Part shown: positions 17,038 through 26,274 of the stretch, piece by piece
Layout of the letters: every line of letters starts with the position of its first letter
Position numbering within the stretch: position 1 is the first letter of the stretch
Source of the DNA: Nocardia thailandica NBRC 100428
Lineage (GTDB): Bacteria > Actinomycetota > Actinomycetes > Mycobacteriales > Mycobacteriaceae
Length of the DNA stretch: 39,482 bases
Reading direction: 5' to 3'
NCBI RefSeq assembly: GCF_000308795.1
Contig: NZ_BAGK01000033.1
Span: 1-39,482, forward strand
Program-made: the position numbers and the translations under genes
The notes under the pieces: generated by a model
Told to the model about the DNA's origin: nothing
Seen by the model: the letters and a program-made list of their open reading frames with translations, nothing else
The model's database searches: none

Positions 17038-17475
17038 GTGACAATGCCTTCGGACGTCCGCGCACTGGCCGGTGATCTCTCACTGGCCGTCGTGCGGCTC
17101 ACGCGCCATCTGCGGGGCCGCCGTGCGGATTCGCAGATCTCGCTGACCCAGCTGTCGGCTCTCGCCACGCTGGCCAGGGAGGGCGCGATGACTCCGGGGG
17201 CACTGGCGGGCAAGGAACGGGTGCAGCCGCCGTCGATGACGCGGGTCATCGCCTCGCTCAGCGACATGCGCCTCGTCGACCGCAGGCCGCATCCCACCGA
17301 CGGCAGGCAGATCATCGTCTCGCTGTCCCCGGCGGGCCGGGCCGTCATCGCCGACGAGGCGCAGGCCAGGGAGGCGTGGATGACCGAACAGCTGGCCGGG
17401 CTCTCCGCCGAGGAGATCGAGCTGCTGACCCGGGCCGTCGCGATCATGAACCAGCTGGTGGCCGGCTCCGAGTGA
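17038..17475 (+). CDS. MarR family transcriptional regulator (Rv0880 homolog)
   Basis: A 145-aa winged-helix regulator, working as a dimer. The fold is clear: dimer helices at both ends (ALAGDLSLAVVRLTRHLR; EIELLTRAVAIMNQLV), recognition helix region RVQPPSMTRVIASLSDMRLV (about 63-82), and the wing DRRPHPTDGRQIIVSLS. Length is normal. The same gene lies here in M. tuberculosis (Rv0880). Ligand and targets are not evident; the divergent DUF2530 gene is the natural first target. A 9-bp stem overlaps its 3' end and that of the convergent yccF-like gene. Confidence 0.92.
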   Translation: MTMPSDVRALAGDLSLAVVRLTRHLRGRRADSQISLTQLSALATLAREGAMTPGALAGKERVQPPSMTRVIASLSDMRLVDRRPHPTDGRQIIVSLSPAGRAVIADEAQAREAWMTEQLAGLSAEEIELLTRAVAIMNQLVAGSE

Positions 17476-17482
17476 CCGGTCC

Positions 17483-17510
17483 GCCCGCCGATCAGGCTCG
17501 GTCGGCGGGC
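17483..17510. terminator. Weak hairpin between convergent marR and yccF-like genes
   Basis: GCCCGCCGA (17483-17491) pairs with TCGGCGGGC (17502-17510) around a 10-nt loop. It covers the last codons of the yccF-like gene and lies 8 bp after the marR stop. There is no T-run, so efficiency is uncertain. Confidence 0.45.
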
Positions 17511-17881
17511 ACCACTTCGTGACCCAGCGGGAACAGTGACAGCGGAATCAGTTTCAGGTTCGCCCACGCGAAGGGCAGCCCGATGATGGTCACCGCCAGC
17601 GCGAGACTGGTGGCGATGTGACCGAGCGCCAGCCAGATGCCTGCGACCACGAACCAGATGATGTTGCCGATCAGCGACGCGGCGCCCGCGCCCGGCTTGT
17701 CGACGACCGTCCGGCCGAACGGCCACAGCACGTAGCCCGCGATGCGGAACGAGGCGATGCCGAACGGGATGGTGATGATCAGGATGCAGCAGATCACCCC
17801 GGCGAGCAGGTAGCCCAGCGCCATCCAGAACCCGCACAGCACCACCCACAGCACGTTCAGGATCAGGTTGATCAGCTTCAT
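17492..17881 (-). CDS. YccF domain membrane protein
   Basis: A 129-aa inner-membrane protein with two homologous halves, each with a long hydrophobic hairpin: residues 6-52 (INLILNVLWVVLCGFWMALG, PFGIASFRIAGYVLWPFG) and 64-118 (LIGNIIWFVVAGIWLALGH, GLPFAWANLKLIPLSLFPLG). The repeated PFG/PFAWANLKL elements are the YccF signature. ATG 17881 is preferred because GGTGAC lies just upstream and all conserved sequence follows it; the longer frame to 17971 adds only Arg/Pro-rich sequence. Function of the family is unknown. It is divergent from the methyltransferase gene by about 107 bp. Confidence 0.88.
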   Translation of the reverse strand: MKLINLILNVLWVVLCGFWMALGYLLAGVICCILIITIPFGIASFRIAGYVLWPFGRTVVDKPGAGAASLIGNIIWFVVAGIWLALGHIATSLALAVTIIGLPFAWANLKLIPLSLFPLGHEVVPADRA

Positions 17882-17988
17882 GTCACCAGCATGCCAGCGA
17901 TCGCGGTCCGACGCGCCGGGCCGCGGGCGGCACGCCGGTGCCGCGCCCGGCACACCGTCCGGTGCACCCACCCGGCAGGATGAATCGC

Positions 17989-18792
17989 GTGTCCGCCGTG
18001 TTCGATATCGATGACCCCGCCGACCCCCGCGTCGACGACTTCCGCGATCTGTCCAACGCCGATCGCAGGCCCGACCTCCCCGGCGGCAAGGGCCTGGTGA
18101 TCGCGGAGGGCGTGGTCGTGGTGCAGCGGATGCTGACCTCGCGCTTCGCCCCCTCGGCCCTGCTCGGCACCGCCAAGCGCCACGAGCAGCTCGCCGCCGA
18201 TCTCGCCGGTGTCGCCGCCCCCTACTACCGGGCGACGGCCGAGGTGATGGCGGCGATCGTCGGCTTCCACCTCAACCGCGGCGTGCTCGCGGTCGCGCAC
18301 CGCCCGCCCGCGCTGAGCGCGGCCGAGGTGCTCGCGGACGCGCGCACGGTCGCCGTGCTCGAAGGGGTCAACGATCACGAGAACATCGGGTCGATGTTCC
18401 GCAACGCGGCGGGCCTCGGCGTGGACGCGGTGCTGTTCGGCGAGCGCTGCGCCGACCCGCTGTACCGGCGGGCGGTGCGCGTCTCGATGGGCCACGCGCT
18501 CCGGGTGCCCTTCGCCGAACTGCCGTCCTGGCCCGGCGGGCTCGACCTGCTGCGCGAGCGCGGCTTCCAGATCGCCGCGCTCACCCCGGATCCCGCCGCG
18601 CCGACTCTCGCGACCGCCCTGACCGGGGACCGGGTCGCGCTGCTGCTCGGCGCGGAGGGGCCCGGCCTGTCCGAGGCGGCCTTCGCGGCCGCCGACACCA
18701 AGGCCCGGATCCCCATGTCCGCGGGGACCGATTCGCTCAATGTCGCCACCGCCGCGGCGATGGCTTTCTATGAACGGGTGCGCTTGACATGA
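17989..18792 (+). CDS. TrmH (SpoU)-family RNA 2'-O-methyltransferase (Rv0881 homolog)
   Basis: A 267-aa SPOUT enzyme using S-adenosylmethionine to methylate a ribose in rRNA or tRNA. An N-terminal L30-like substrate domain (to about 110) precedes the knot domain with all three motifs: LEGVNDHENIGSMFRNAAGLG with the catalytic Arg, LLLGAEGPGLSE, and IPMSAGTDSLNVATAAAM. GTG 17989 is favoured because AGGA lies about 9 nt upstream; the ATG at 17980 overlaps that site and would add three residues. The RNA target is not deducible from sequence. The gene overlaps the DUF2537 gene by 4 bp, so the two are cotranslated, as in M. tuberculosis Rv0881-Rv0882. Confidence 0.9.
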   Translation: MSAVFDIDDPADPRVDDFRDLSNADRRPDLPGGKGLVIAEGVVVVQRMLTSRFAPSALLGTAKRHEQLAADLAGVAAPYYRATAEVMAAIVGFHLNRGVLAVAHRPPALSAAEVLADARTVAVLEGVNDHENIGSMFRNAAGLGVDAVLFGERCADPLYRRAVRVSMGHALRVPFAELPSWPGGLDLLRERGFQIAALTPDPAAPTLATALTGDRVALLLGAEGPGLSEAAFAAADTKARIPMSAGTDSLNVATAAAMAFYERVRLT

Positions 18793-19088
18793 CCTGCTCC
18801 TCCGACGGACCGTATCGCGCCGGACCCGACCAGACGCCCTGGGGCGCCGGGCTGACCGTGGTCGGCCTGGTGGCCGCGCTGACCGCGGTCGGCATCTTCG
18901 GATTCGGTTCGGCGCTGGCGTCGGTGCATCCGGTGGTCGCCGTGCTGGTGAACGTGGTCGCCGCCGTCGGCGTCGCGCCGACGGCCTGGCGCTGGCGGTT
19001 CACCCCCGTGGTGCGCTGGGTGGTCGCCGGGGCGGCGCTCGGCGTGCTGCTCGGCTGGTTCGCCCTGCTGGTCGGCGCGGCGGGCTGA
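18789..19088 (+). CDS. DUF2537 membrane protein (Rv0882 homolog)
   Basis: A 99-aa protein with a short polar N-terminus (SSDGPYRAGPDQTPWGAGL) and three hydrophobic helices (about 20-41, 46-62 and 75-97); the loop TAWRWRFTPVVRW is basic and should face the cytoplasm. It matches DUF2537 by recall and by synteny with Rv0882. Its ATG lies in the ATGA overlap with the methyltransferase gene, so its translation depends on that gene. Function unknown. It is convergent with the DUF6928-like gene, 6 bp away. Confidence 0.82.
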   Translation: MTCSSDGPYRAGPDQTPWGAGLTVVGLVAALTAVGIFGFGSALASVHPVVAVLVNVVAAVGVAPTAWRWRFTPVVRWVVAGAALGVLLGWFALLVGAAG

Positions 19089-19094
19089 ATCCGC

Positions 19095-19829
19095 TCAGCG
19101 CACCCGATCCGCGCCGCGCCAGCGCGCGAACAAACCGCGCCCGCGCCGCGGGACGGACGCGCGCCCCGGCACCCCGGCGGGCTCCGGCGCGGGCGCCCGG
19201 CCTTTCGGATAGAGGGTGAATCCGCACACCCGGAGTTGTGCGGGCAGCGGCGAATCCGGGCCTTTCGCTGTGAGATAGCGGAAACCGAGCCATTGCTCGT
19301 TGGCGGCGTCCGCGAATTCCGGCGGATCGAACGGCAGCGACTGCGGGCGCGGCGGCTCGTCCCACGGCAGCGGATGTTCCCCGGCCCAGTACGGCCGCTC
19401 CCAGATCATCGGCAATCCCTCGTCGGACAGAATGTCGGTCCGGCTCGAACTGAAGGCCCGCCGGAATTCCCCGCGTTCCCAATGCGCGAAAGCGCCCCAG
19501 TGCCACGCGGTGTCGAAGGAGACCAGAAAGGTGTGTTCCGAGGCGAGCGGGCGCACCAGCAGATCCGGCAGGCGGGTGGGGTCGGCCAGGGCCGCCTCCG
19601 CGGTGCACACCACCGTCAGGCCGGGATAACACCCCAGGAATACCTCGTCGCGATCCGGGCCCGAACAACCGTCGAGGGTACCCACCGTGATCGGGCGCAC
19701 ATCGAAATCGGAATACAGTTCGGCGGCGAGGGCCGCCGCCGCGGCGGTGTCGGGTTCCGGGCGGCCCCGCAGCAGCGCCGCGGGGTCGGCGACGTCCGAG
19801 TACCAGAGCGTGGACGCCTTGGTGATCAT
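19095..19829 (-). CDS. DUF6928-like protein
   Basis: A 244-aa soluble protein. ATG 19829 follows GGAGGTG at ideal spacing. Features that recall the DUF6928 family: an opening strand KASTLWYSDVADPAALLRG, VRPITVGTLDG, FLGCYPGLTVVCT, WHWGAFAHWERGEFRRAFSSS, and PYWAGEHPLPW followed by LPFDPPEFA. The last 35 residues are Pro/Arg-rich and probably disordered. Such proteins are frequent in Nocardia and Streptomyces in several copies, but no function is established to my knowledge. It is not part of the M. tuberculosis order I remember between Rv0882 and Rv0883c, so it may be a lineage-specific insertion. It follows sepH on the same strand but behind a strong terminator. Confidence 0.75.
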   Translation of the reverse strand: MITKASTLWYSDVADPAALLRGRPEPDTAAAAALAAELYSDFDVRPITVGTLDGCSGPDRDEVFLGCYPGLTVVCTAEAALADPTRLPDLLVRPLASEHTFLVSFDTAWHWGAFAHWERGEFRRAFSSSRTDILSDEGLPMIWERPYWAGEHPLPWDEPPRPQSLPFDPPEFADAANEQWLGFRYLTAKGPDSPLPAQLRVCGFTLYPKGRAPAPEPAGVPGRASVPRRGRGLFARWRGADRVR

Positions 19830-19865
19830 CAGCTACACCTCCGGCTTCTGGCGGTGCGAAAAGCG

Positions 19866-19901
19866 CTCGCCGGGCACGGAAAGCAATCCGTGCCCGGCGA
19901 G
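19866..19901 (-). terminator. Terminator after sepH
   Basis: A perfect 15-bp stem (19866-19880 with 19887-19901, loop AAGCAA) lies 25 bp beyond the sepH stop on the minus strand. It separates sepH from the DUF6928-like gene. Confidence 0.85.
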
Positions 19902-19926
19902 AGGAACTCCGAGGATGGTCGCGCGC

Positions 19927-20886
19927 TCAGTGGCCCGAGCTGCGCACCCCCAGCAGAACGTCTTCCCACGAGGGCATCGGGGCCTTGCCGCGCTTGGGCC
20001 GGTTGGCCTTCGGCGCGGCGGGCTTCTCGACGGGCTGCGGCGGCTGCTCGGCCACCGGCTCGGTGACGCGCTTCTCCGGCACCCGCTTCTCCGGCGGCAG
20101 CACCGGCGCGGGGACCGGCGGCGCCGGAATCGCGGCCGCGGCACCACCGGCGGCCACCGCGCGCTGCTCGAAGTACTCGTCGAGCGACGGCTGCTGGACC
20201 TGGCGGGCCTGCGCGGGCTCCGGCTGCGGGGCCGGAGTGGGCGGCACGACCGGGGCCTCGGCGGCCGGGGTCGGCAGGATGCTCGCCAGCCCGCGCAGCG
20301 CGCGGCCGAAATCCGGATCGATCAGGTCGCGGGCCGGGTCGTCGAGCGGGGACACCGAGCCGCCGTGCGCGTCGGGCTGGTACCGCCAGTGCGCGGCGAT
20401 CTCCGAGCGCCCGTTCTGCCACTGCAGCTGGGCGATCCAGAACCCCTTCTCGTCCTTCCAGGCGTCCCACTCGGCGTGTTCGAGGGTGTGCCCGCGCTCG
20501 GTGAACGCGGCGGTGACGACTTCGGACAGCGTCTCGATGGCGGGGCCGTCGGGACGGACCGGGTGCGCCTTCTGCGCGAGTTCGGCCGCGCGGGCGCGCT
20601 CGAGCAGCACCGGGTAGGCGAATCGTTCGACTTTGGAGGCGGGCATACCGGATTCGGCCGTGACCTGTTCGACGGACGCTCCGGCGCGGATACGGGCCTG
20701 GATATCGCGAGGACGCATAGTCGCTTCCATTTCGATCTCGATCTGGCCGAATCGGGCGAGGTCACCGCGCGCGGCGGCACGAAGCTTGTCGTCGCTGGGC
20801 AGCCGGAACTTCTGGCCGGACTCGGTGTCGACACACACGATGTGCGTGGAGTCGGGCGTCACCCCGATCACTCGAAGTTCACGCAC
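19927..20886 (-). CDS. sepH: Septation protein SepH (DUF3071)
   Basis: A 319-aa cell-division protein. SepH binds FtsZ and promotes its assembly in actinobacteria. GTG 20886 is certain: GGGAGG lies 5 nt upstream and the protein then begins VRELRVIGVTPDSTHIV, the DUF3071 start. The conserved region covers residues 1-165, with RLPSDDKLRAAARGD, a helix-turn-helix-like MRPRDIQARIRAGASVEQVTAE-type segment near 56-80 and WIAQLQWQNGRSEIAAHWRYQP. From about 190 the chain is Pro/Ala-rich and disordered, ending in PSWEDVLLGVRSSGH, where the PSWEDVLLG motif is the conserved C-terminal end of the family. Same place as Rv0883c, next to serC. It has its own 489-bp upstream region and a terminator. Confidence 0.95.
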   Translation of the reverse strand: MRELRVIGVTPDSTHIVCVDTESGQKFRLPSDDKLRAAARGDLARFGQIEIEMEATMRPRDIQARIRAGASVEQVTAESGMPASKVERFAYPVLLERARAAELAQKAHPVRPDGPAIETLSEVVTAAFTERGHTLEHAEWDAWKDEKGFWIAQLQWQNGRSEIAAHWRYQPDAHGGSVSPLDDPARDLIDPDFGRALRGLASILPTPAAEAPVVPPTPAPQPEPAQARQVQQPSLDEYFEQRAVAAGGAAAAIPAPPVPAPVLPPEKRVPEKRVTEPVAEQPPQPVEKPAAPKANRPKRGKAPMPSWEDVLLGVRSSGH

Positions 20887-21375
20887 CGTAACCTCCCTAT
20901 CGCGTCGGCTTGCGACACCGCCCACTTTCTTAGACAGTAGTGCACATTACTTGGCCGCGGGAGCAGGACACGCAGGACCGAAATCGTCCGTACGGTCGGT
21001 TGCTCACGCTAGTCTGGTCAGCTTGCCCGACGAATACCGGTGCTGTACAGGGATTTTGACGAAAATCCAGACGACTGGACGGCGACGCGTCATCGATCCG
21101 GCATTGCGAATCTTGCGAAGGACACGCCGAGAAATTGCCATGCGCAATTGCCGACGACCATGGTCCGACCCGGCAGGTGGCCTGTTAGCCCACGGGTTGC
21201 GGCCGCCGCGGGACCGAACCACCACGGGCCGACCCCGAGGAGGCCCCGGCCACGAAGTGGCCGGTCGCGGCCGCCCCGACGAAAAACGGGGCCGGACACC
21301 GTGCCGAAGGCACAAGTCCGGCCCCGCTTTTCGTCGGGCCGAGAAGGGCGCGACTCGAGCGCGCCAGCGCTCCGA
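20887..21375. other. 489-bp gap between sepH and serC: sepH promoter and possible small RNA
   Basis: No convincing gene. Next to sepH lies an imperfect 16-bp palindrome (20936-20951, AGTAGTGCACATTACT), a possible operator. A plus-strand TAGTCT (21010-21015) is followed by a less GC-rich stretch with two small perfect hairpins (GGATTTT/AAAATCC at 21051-21068; AATTGC/GCAATT at 21133-21149) and ends at the terminator 21276-21337, so a roughly 300-nt RNA could be made. Open frames here run on through serC antisense and have no good start. Confidence 0.4.
21276..21337. terminator. Bidirectional terminator after serC
   Basis: Arms 21276-21297 and 21316-21337 pair over 22 bp with one mismatch. The loop has an inner hairpin, GTGCC-GAA-GGCAC. 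Plus-strand reading gives GCTTTTCG and minus-strand reading gives CGTTTTTCG, so it can work both ways. It lies 38 bp after the serC stop and shares 19 nt with the cspB terminator. Confidence 0.88.
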
Positions 21376-23288
<1,913 letters not shown>

Positions 23289-23295
23289 CGGGGCG

Positions 23296-24165
23296 TCACA
23301 GGTGGACGAACTCGTAGCCCGCGGCGCGCAGGGCCGGTAGCGCGGCGGTCATGCCCGCCGCGGTGCCGGAGCGTGGGCGGTGGAAATGCGCGAGGACGAT
23401 GCCGCCCGGCGCGGCCGCGCGCACCGCGGCCTGGACCAGCGCCGCGCTCGCGGTGGCGCCGGAGTCGGCGTTGACGGTGAACCCGAGCGGGGTCTCGCCG
23501 AGCTCGGTGACGATGGCGACGGCGACGTCGTCGTAGTGCGCGGTGCCCGCGCGGAAGAAGCGGGGCGCCCGGCCGGTGAGTTCGGTGAGCCGCTGGTGGT
23601 TGGCCCACACCTCGTCGGCGGCCTCCCATGCCGAGCCGGTGCCCGCGATGCCGTAGGCCGCGCGGCCGCGCACCGAGAGCGGTTTGTGCAGGTCGCCGTG
23701 GTTGGCGAGTTCGAAAAGCGGGTTCGCGCCCAGCCGCCGGGTGCGGTCGGGGTCGGCGTCGACCCAGCGTTTGTTCACGAACAGGGTCGCGGGGATCCGT
23801 TGCGCGACGAGCAGATCGAGCAGGGCCTGATCGACCTCGCTGTTGCCGGGGCCGCCGCAGGCGTCGAAGGTCAGCGCGACCTGTCTGCCGTTCGCCGCGA
23901 ACGAGCTGACGATGCCCGGCATCTCGGTGCCCCACAGTCGCGGTGCCGCGTTCTGGTGCGCCGCGGCGACTCCGGCGGGGGAGACCGGCGGGGTGAGCAC
24001 CGAGGACACCGGCGTCGCCACGCGCGGCGAGGTCGGCGGCAGGTCCGGGGTGGCCGCGGCCTGCTCGGAGAAGCGGCCGGTCACGCAGGTGACGGCCGCG
24101 CCCGCGGCCAGCGCGCCACCGAATCCCAGTACGCGGCGCCGCGAAAGACCGCTGCGGTCGGCCAT
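23296..24165 (-). CDS. Tat-exported polysaccharide deacetylase (NodB) family protein
   Basis: A 289-aa exported enzyme likely to remove acetyl groups from a cell-wall polysaccharide. The N-terminus SGLSRRRVLGFGGALAAGA is a twin-arginine signal. NodB-type motifs are present in modified form: LTFDACGGPGN (metal and catalytic Asp), NHGDLHKPLS (the His-x3-His metal ligands), FFRAGTAHYDD (groove Arg), and GGIVLAHFH (C-terminal His). The variant TFDACGG instead of TFDDG is common in actinobacterial members that use a substrate other than chitin; which one is unknown. GAGGGGG precedes ATG 24165. The gene stands alone between convergent and codirectional neighbours, 7 bp from the end of the convergent duplicated-domain gene. 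Confidence 0.85.
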   Translation of the reverse strand: MADRSGLSRRRVLGFGGALAAGAAVTCVTGRFSEQAAATPDLPPTSPRVATPVSSVLTPPVSPAGVAAAHQNAAPRLWGTEMPGIVSSFAANGRQVALTFDACGGPGNSEVDQALLDLLVAQRIPATLFVNKRWVDADPDRTRRLGANPLFELANHGDLHKPLSVRGRAAYGIAGTGSAWEAADEVWANHQRLTELTGRAPRFFRAGTAHYDDVAVAIVTELGETPLGFTVNADSGATASAALVQAAVRAAAPGGIVLAHFHRPRSGTAAGMTAALPALRAAGYEFVHL

Positions 24166-24304
24166 CTGTCCCCCTCACGCCCACTATCGGACGTGATGTC
24201 TACCCGGTCCGGGTGACGCGCAGGTGTCCGCGCGCCGCCCGGCCGGTGAAGTTCCCCAGGTCAGCGAATTGTGTTCACTGTGTGCACGAAACGTGCCGCG
24301 ACGC

Positions 24305-25420
24305 TCAGTGCGCGATGGCCGACCAGCCCGCGACCTCGTCGGGCTTGCGCGGGCCGGGGCCGGTGTAGATCGCGGCCGGGCGGACCAGCTTGCCCAGCTG
24401 CTTCTGCTCGAGGATGTGCGCGCACCAGCCCGCGGTGCGGCCGCAGGTGAACATGGCGGGCATCATGTGCGCCGGGACCTCGGCGAAGTCGAGGATGACC
24501 GCGGCCCAGAACTCGACGTTGGTCTCGATCGCCCGGTCGGGGCGGCGTTCGCGCAGTTCGGCCAGCGCGGCCTGCTCGAGCGCGGCCGCCACCTCGTAGC
24601 GCGGGGCGGCCAGGCGCTTCGCGGTGGCGCGCAGCACGCGGGCGCGCGGGTCCTCGGCCCGGTAGACCCGGTGGCCGAAGCCCATCAGCTTCTCCTTGCG
24701 GTCGAGGATGCCCTTGACCAGCGCGCGGGCGTCGCCGGTCTTCTCGACCTCCTCGATCATCGGCAGCACGCGGGCAGGCGCGCCGCCGTGCAGCGGGCCG
24801 GACATGGCGCCGATCGCGCCGGACAGCGACGCGGCCACGTCGGCGCCGGTGGAGGCGATGACGCGGGCGGTGAAGGTGGAGGCGTTCATGCCGTGCTCGG
24901 CCGCGGAGACCCAGTAGGCGTCGATGGCCTCGGTGTGGCGCGGGTCCGGGTCACCCTTCCAGCGGGTCATGAAGCGCTCGGTGACGGTGGTGCACTCGTC
25001 GATCTTCTTCTGCGGGACCGCGGGCTGGTAGATGCCGCGCGCGGACTGGGCCACGTAGGACAGCGCCATGACCGAGGCGCGGGCGAGGTTCTCCCTCGCC
25101 TCCTCGTCGTCGATGTCGAGCAGCGGCTGGTAGCCCCAGATCGGGGCGAGCATGGCCAGGCCGGCCTGCACGTCGACGCGCACGTCGCCGGTGTGCACGG
25201 GCAGCGGGAAGGGCTCGGCGGGCGGCAGGCCGCGGCCGAAGCTGCCGTCGACCAGCAGGGCCCACACATCGCCGAAGGTGACCCGGTTGGCGACCAGGTC
25301 CTCGATGTCGACGCCGCGATATCGGAGCGCGCCGCCGTCCTTGTCCGGCTCGGCGATGTCGGTGGTGAACGCCACCACACCTTCGAGGCCGCTCACGAAA
25401 TCCTGGGGTACGGCAGTCAT
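24305..25420 (-). CDS. citA: Citrate synthase 2 (CitA, Rv0889c type)
   Basis: A 371-aa citrate/2-methylcitrate synthase-family enzyme (acetyl-CoA plus oxaloacetate to citrate). Key residues: His176 in SAAEHGMNAST, His211 in SGPLHGGAP and His250 in GFGHRVY. The family's third catalytic residue, Asp in NVDF, is Glu303 here (ETNVEFWAAV). I recall the same Glu in M. tuberculosis CitA, so it is probably a subfamily trait, but it may alter activity or substrate. The start ATG 25420 follows GAGGGAGAG, a strong ribosome site. It is divergent from pdxH. The principal citrate synthase, GltA2, lies 2.4 kb away. Confidence 0.93.
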   Translation of the reverse strand: MTAVPQDFVSGLEGVVAFTTDIAEPDKDGGALRYRGVDIEDLVANRVTFGDVWALLVDGSFGRGLPPAEPFPLPVHTGDVRVDVQAGLAMLAPIWGYQPLLDIDDEEARENLARASVMALSYVAQSARGIYQPAVPQKKIDECTTVTERFMTRWKGDPDPRHTEAIDAYWVSAAEHGMNASTFTARVIASTGADVAASLSGAIGAMSGPLHGGAPARVLPMIEEVEKTGDARALVKGILDRKEKLMGFGHRVYRAEDPRARVLRATAKRLAAPRYEVAAALEQAALAELRERRPDRAIETNVEFWAAVILDFAEVPAHMMPAMFTCGRTAGWCAHILEQKQLGKLVRPAAIYTGPGPRKPDEVAGWSAIAH

Positions 25421-25497
25421 CGGTGACTCTCCCTCTGCTCAACAGGCGCGATCAGCGAAGCCGATCAGGGCAACCATAACTCCGTTCTACCCCGGAG

Positions 25498-25503
25498 TAA
25501 CGT
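25498..25503 (+). promoter_or_regulatory. -10 hexamer TAACGT of pdxH
   Basis: TAACGT ends 7 nt before the ATG at 25511, the leaderless arrangement. Confidence 0.5.
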
Positions 25504-25510
25504 CTGAGCT

Positions 25511-26212
25511 ATGCCTGAGGTGGACAGCGCGCGCCCCGTTTCTGCCGATCTCGCCGCGATGCGGGTGGACTACGCGGGGCCGGGGGGCGCCCTCGACGAT
25601 CCGGACCTGGACGAGAGCTGGGTGGCGGGCGGCTGGGAGCCGCTGCTGCGCCGCTGGCTCGATCAGGCCGCCGCCGCGGGGGTGCCCGAGCCGAACGCCA
25701 TCGTGCTGGCCACGGTCTCGCTGGCAGGCCCCGTGCCGCGCCCGGTCGCGCGCACCGTGCTGTGCAAGGGCCTCGCGCCCGAGGGCATCACCTTCTACAC
25801 CAACTACGACTCGGCCAAGGGCGGTCAGCTCGCGGCCGACCCCTACGCGGCGGCCAGCTTCGTCTGGACCGCGCTCGGCAGGCAGGTGCATCTGCGCGGG
25901 ATCACCGAACGGGTGCCCGCCGAGGTGACCGAGCGGTACTGGCAGGCCCGCCCCCGCGACGCCCGGCTGGGCGCCTGGGCCTCCCAGCAGTCCCGGCCCG
26001 TCGCCTCGCGCGCCGAACTGGACCGGGCGCTGGCCGAGACGACCGCCCGCTTCGCCGACGTCGACGACATCCCGGTGCCCCCGCACTGGGGCGGCTACCT
26101 GCTGCGCCCGGACGAGGTCGAGTTCTGGCAGGGCCGCCGCGGCAGGCTGCACAACCGCATCCGCGTCCGCCTCGCCGACGGCGAGCAGGTGGTCGACCGC
26201 CTCCAGCCCTAG
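25511..26212 (+). CDS. pdxH: Pyridoxamine 5'-phosphate oxidase
   Basis: A 233-aa FMN enzyme oxidising pyridoxine or pyridoxamine phosphate to pyridoxal 5'-phosphate. Motifs in order: [14 protein letters not shown] (N-terminal substrate segment), [32 protein letters not shown] (FMN-binding), [18 protein letters not shown], and the C-terminal signature [15 protein letters not shown]. Length is normal. The start is fixed by TAACGT 7 nt upstream. Divergent from citA; the product supplies the cofactor of SerC and other aminotransferases, but this neighbourhood looks incidental. The last 60 bp before the exporter gene hold only that gene's promoter. Confidence 0.95.
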   Translation: MPEVDSARPVSADLAAMRVDYAGPGGALDDPDLDESWVAGGWEPLLRRWLDQAAAAGVPEPNAIVLATVSLAGPVPRPVARTVLCKGLAPEGITFYTNYDSAKGGQLAADPYAAASFVWTALGRQVHLRGITERVPAEVTERYWQARPRDARLGAWASQQSRPVASRAELDRALAETTARFADVDDIPVPPHWGGYLLRPDEVEFWQGRRGRLHNRIRVRLADGEQVVDRLQP

Positions 26213-26261
26213 GTGGCATTTGTCACTGCGGACAACCGTATTCACCGTCGGGCCCCGGGAT

Positions 26262-26267
26262 TAGTCT
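26262..26267 (+). promoter_or_regulatory. -10 hexamer TAGTCT of the MFS exporter gene
   Basis: TAGTCT ends exactly 7 nt before GTG 26275, which selects that GTG as start of a leaderless message. Confidence 0.55.
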
Positions 26268-26274
26268 CCGCACA

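Noticed and set aside
21004..21315. A 103-codon minus-strand ORF between serC and sepH
   Set aside because: Its start region is Arg/Pro-rich, it crosses the serC terminator stem and has no ribosome site or leaderless hexamer.
25762..26274. N-terminal extension of the MFS exporter back into pdxH
   Set aside because: The extension is low-complexity and overlaps pdxH in another frame; GTG 26275 has a -10 at 7 nt and begins the conserved sequence.
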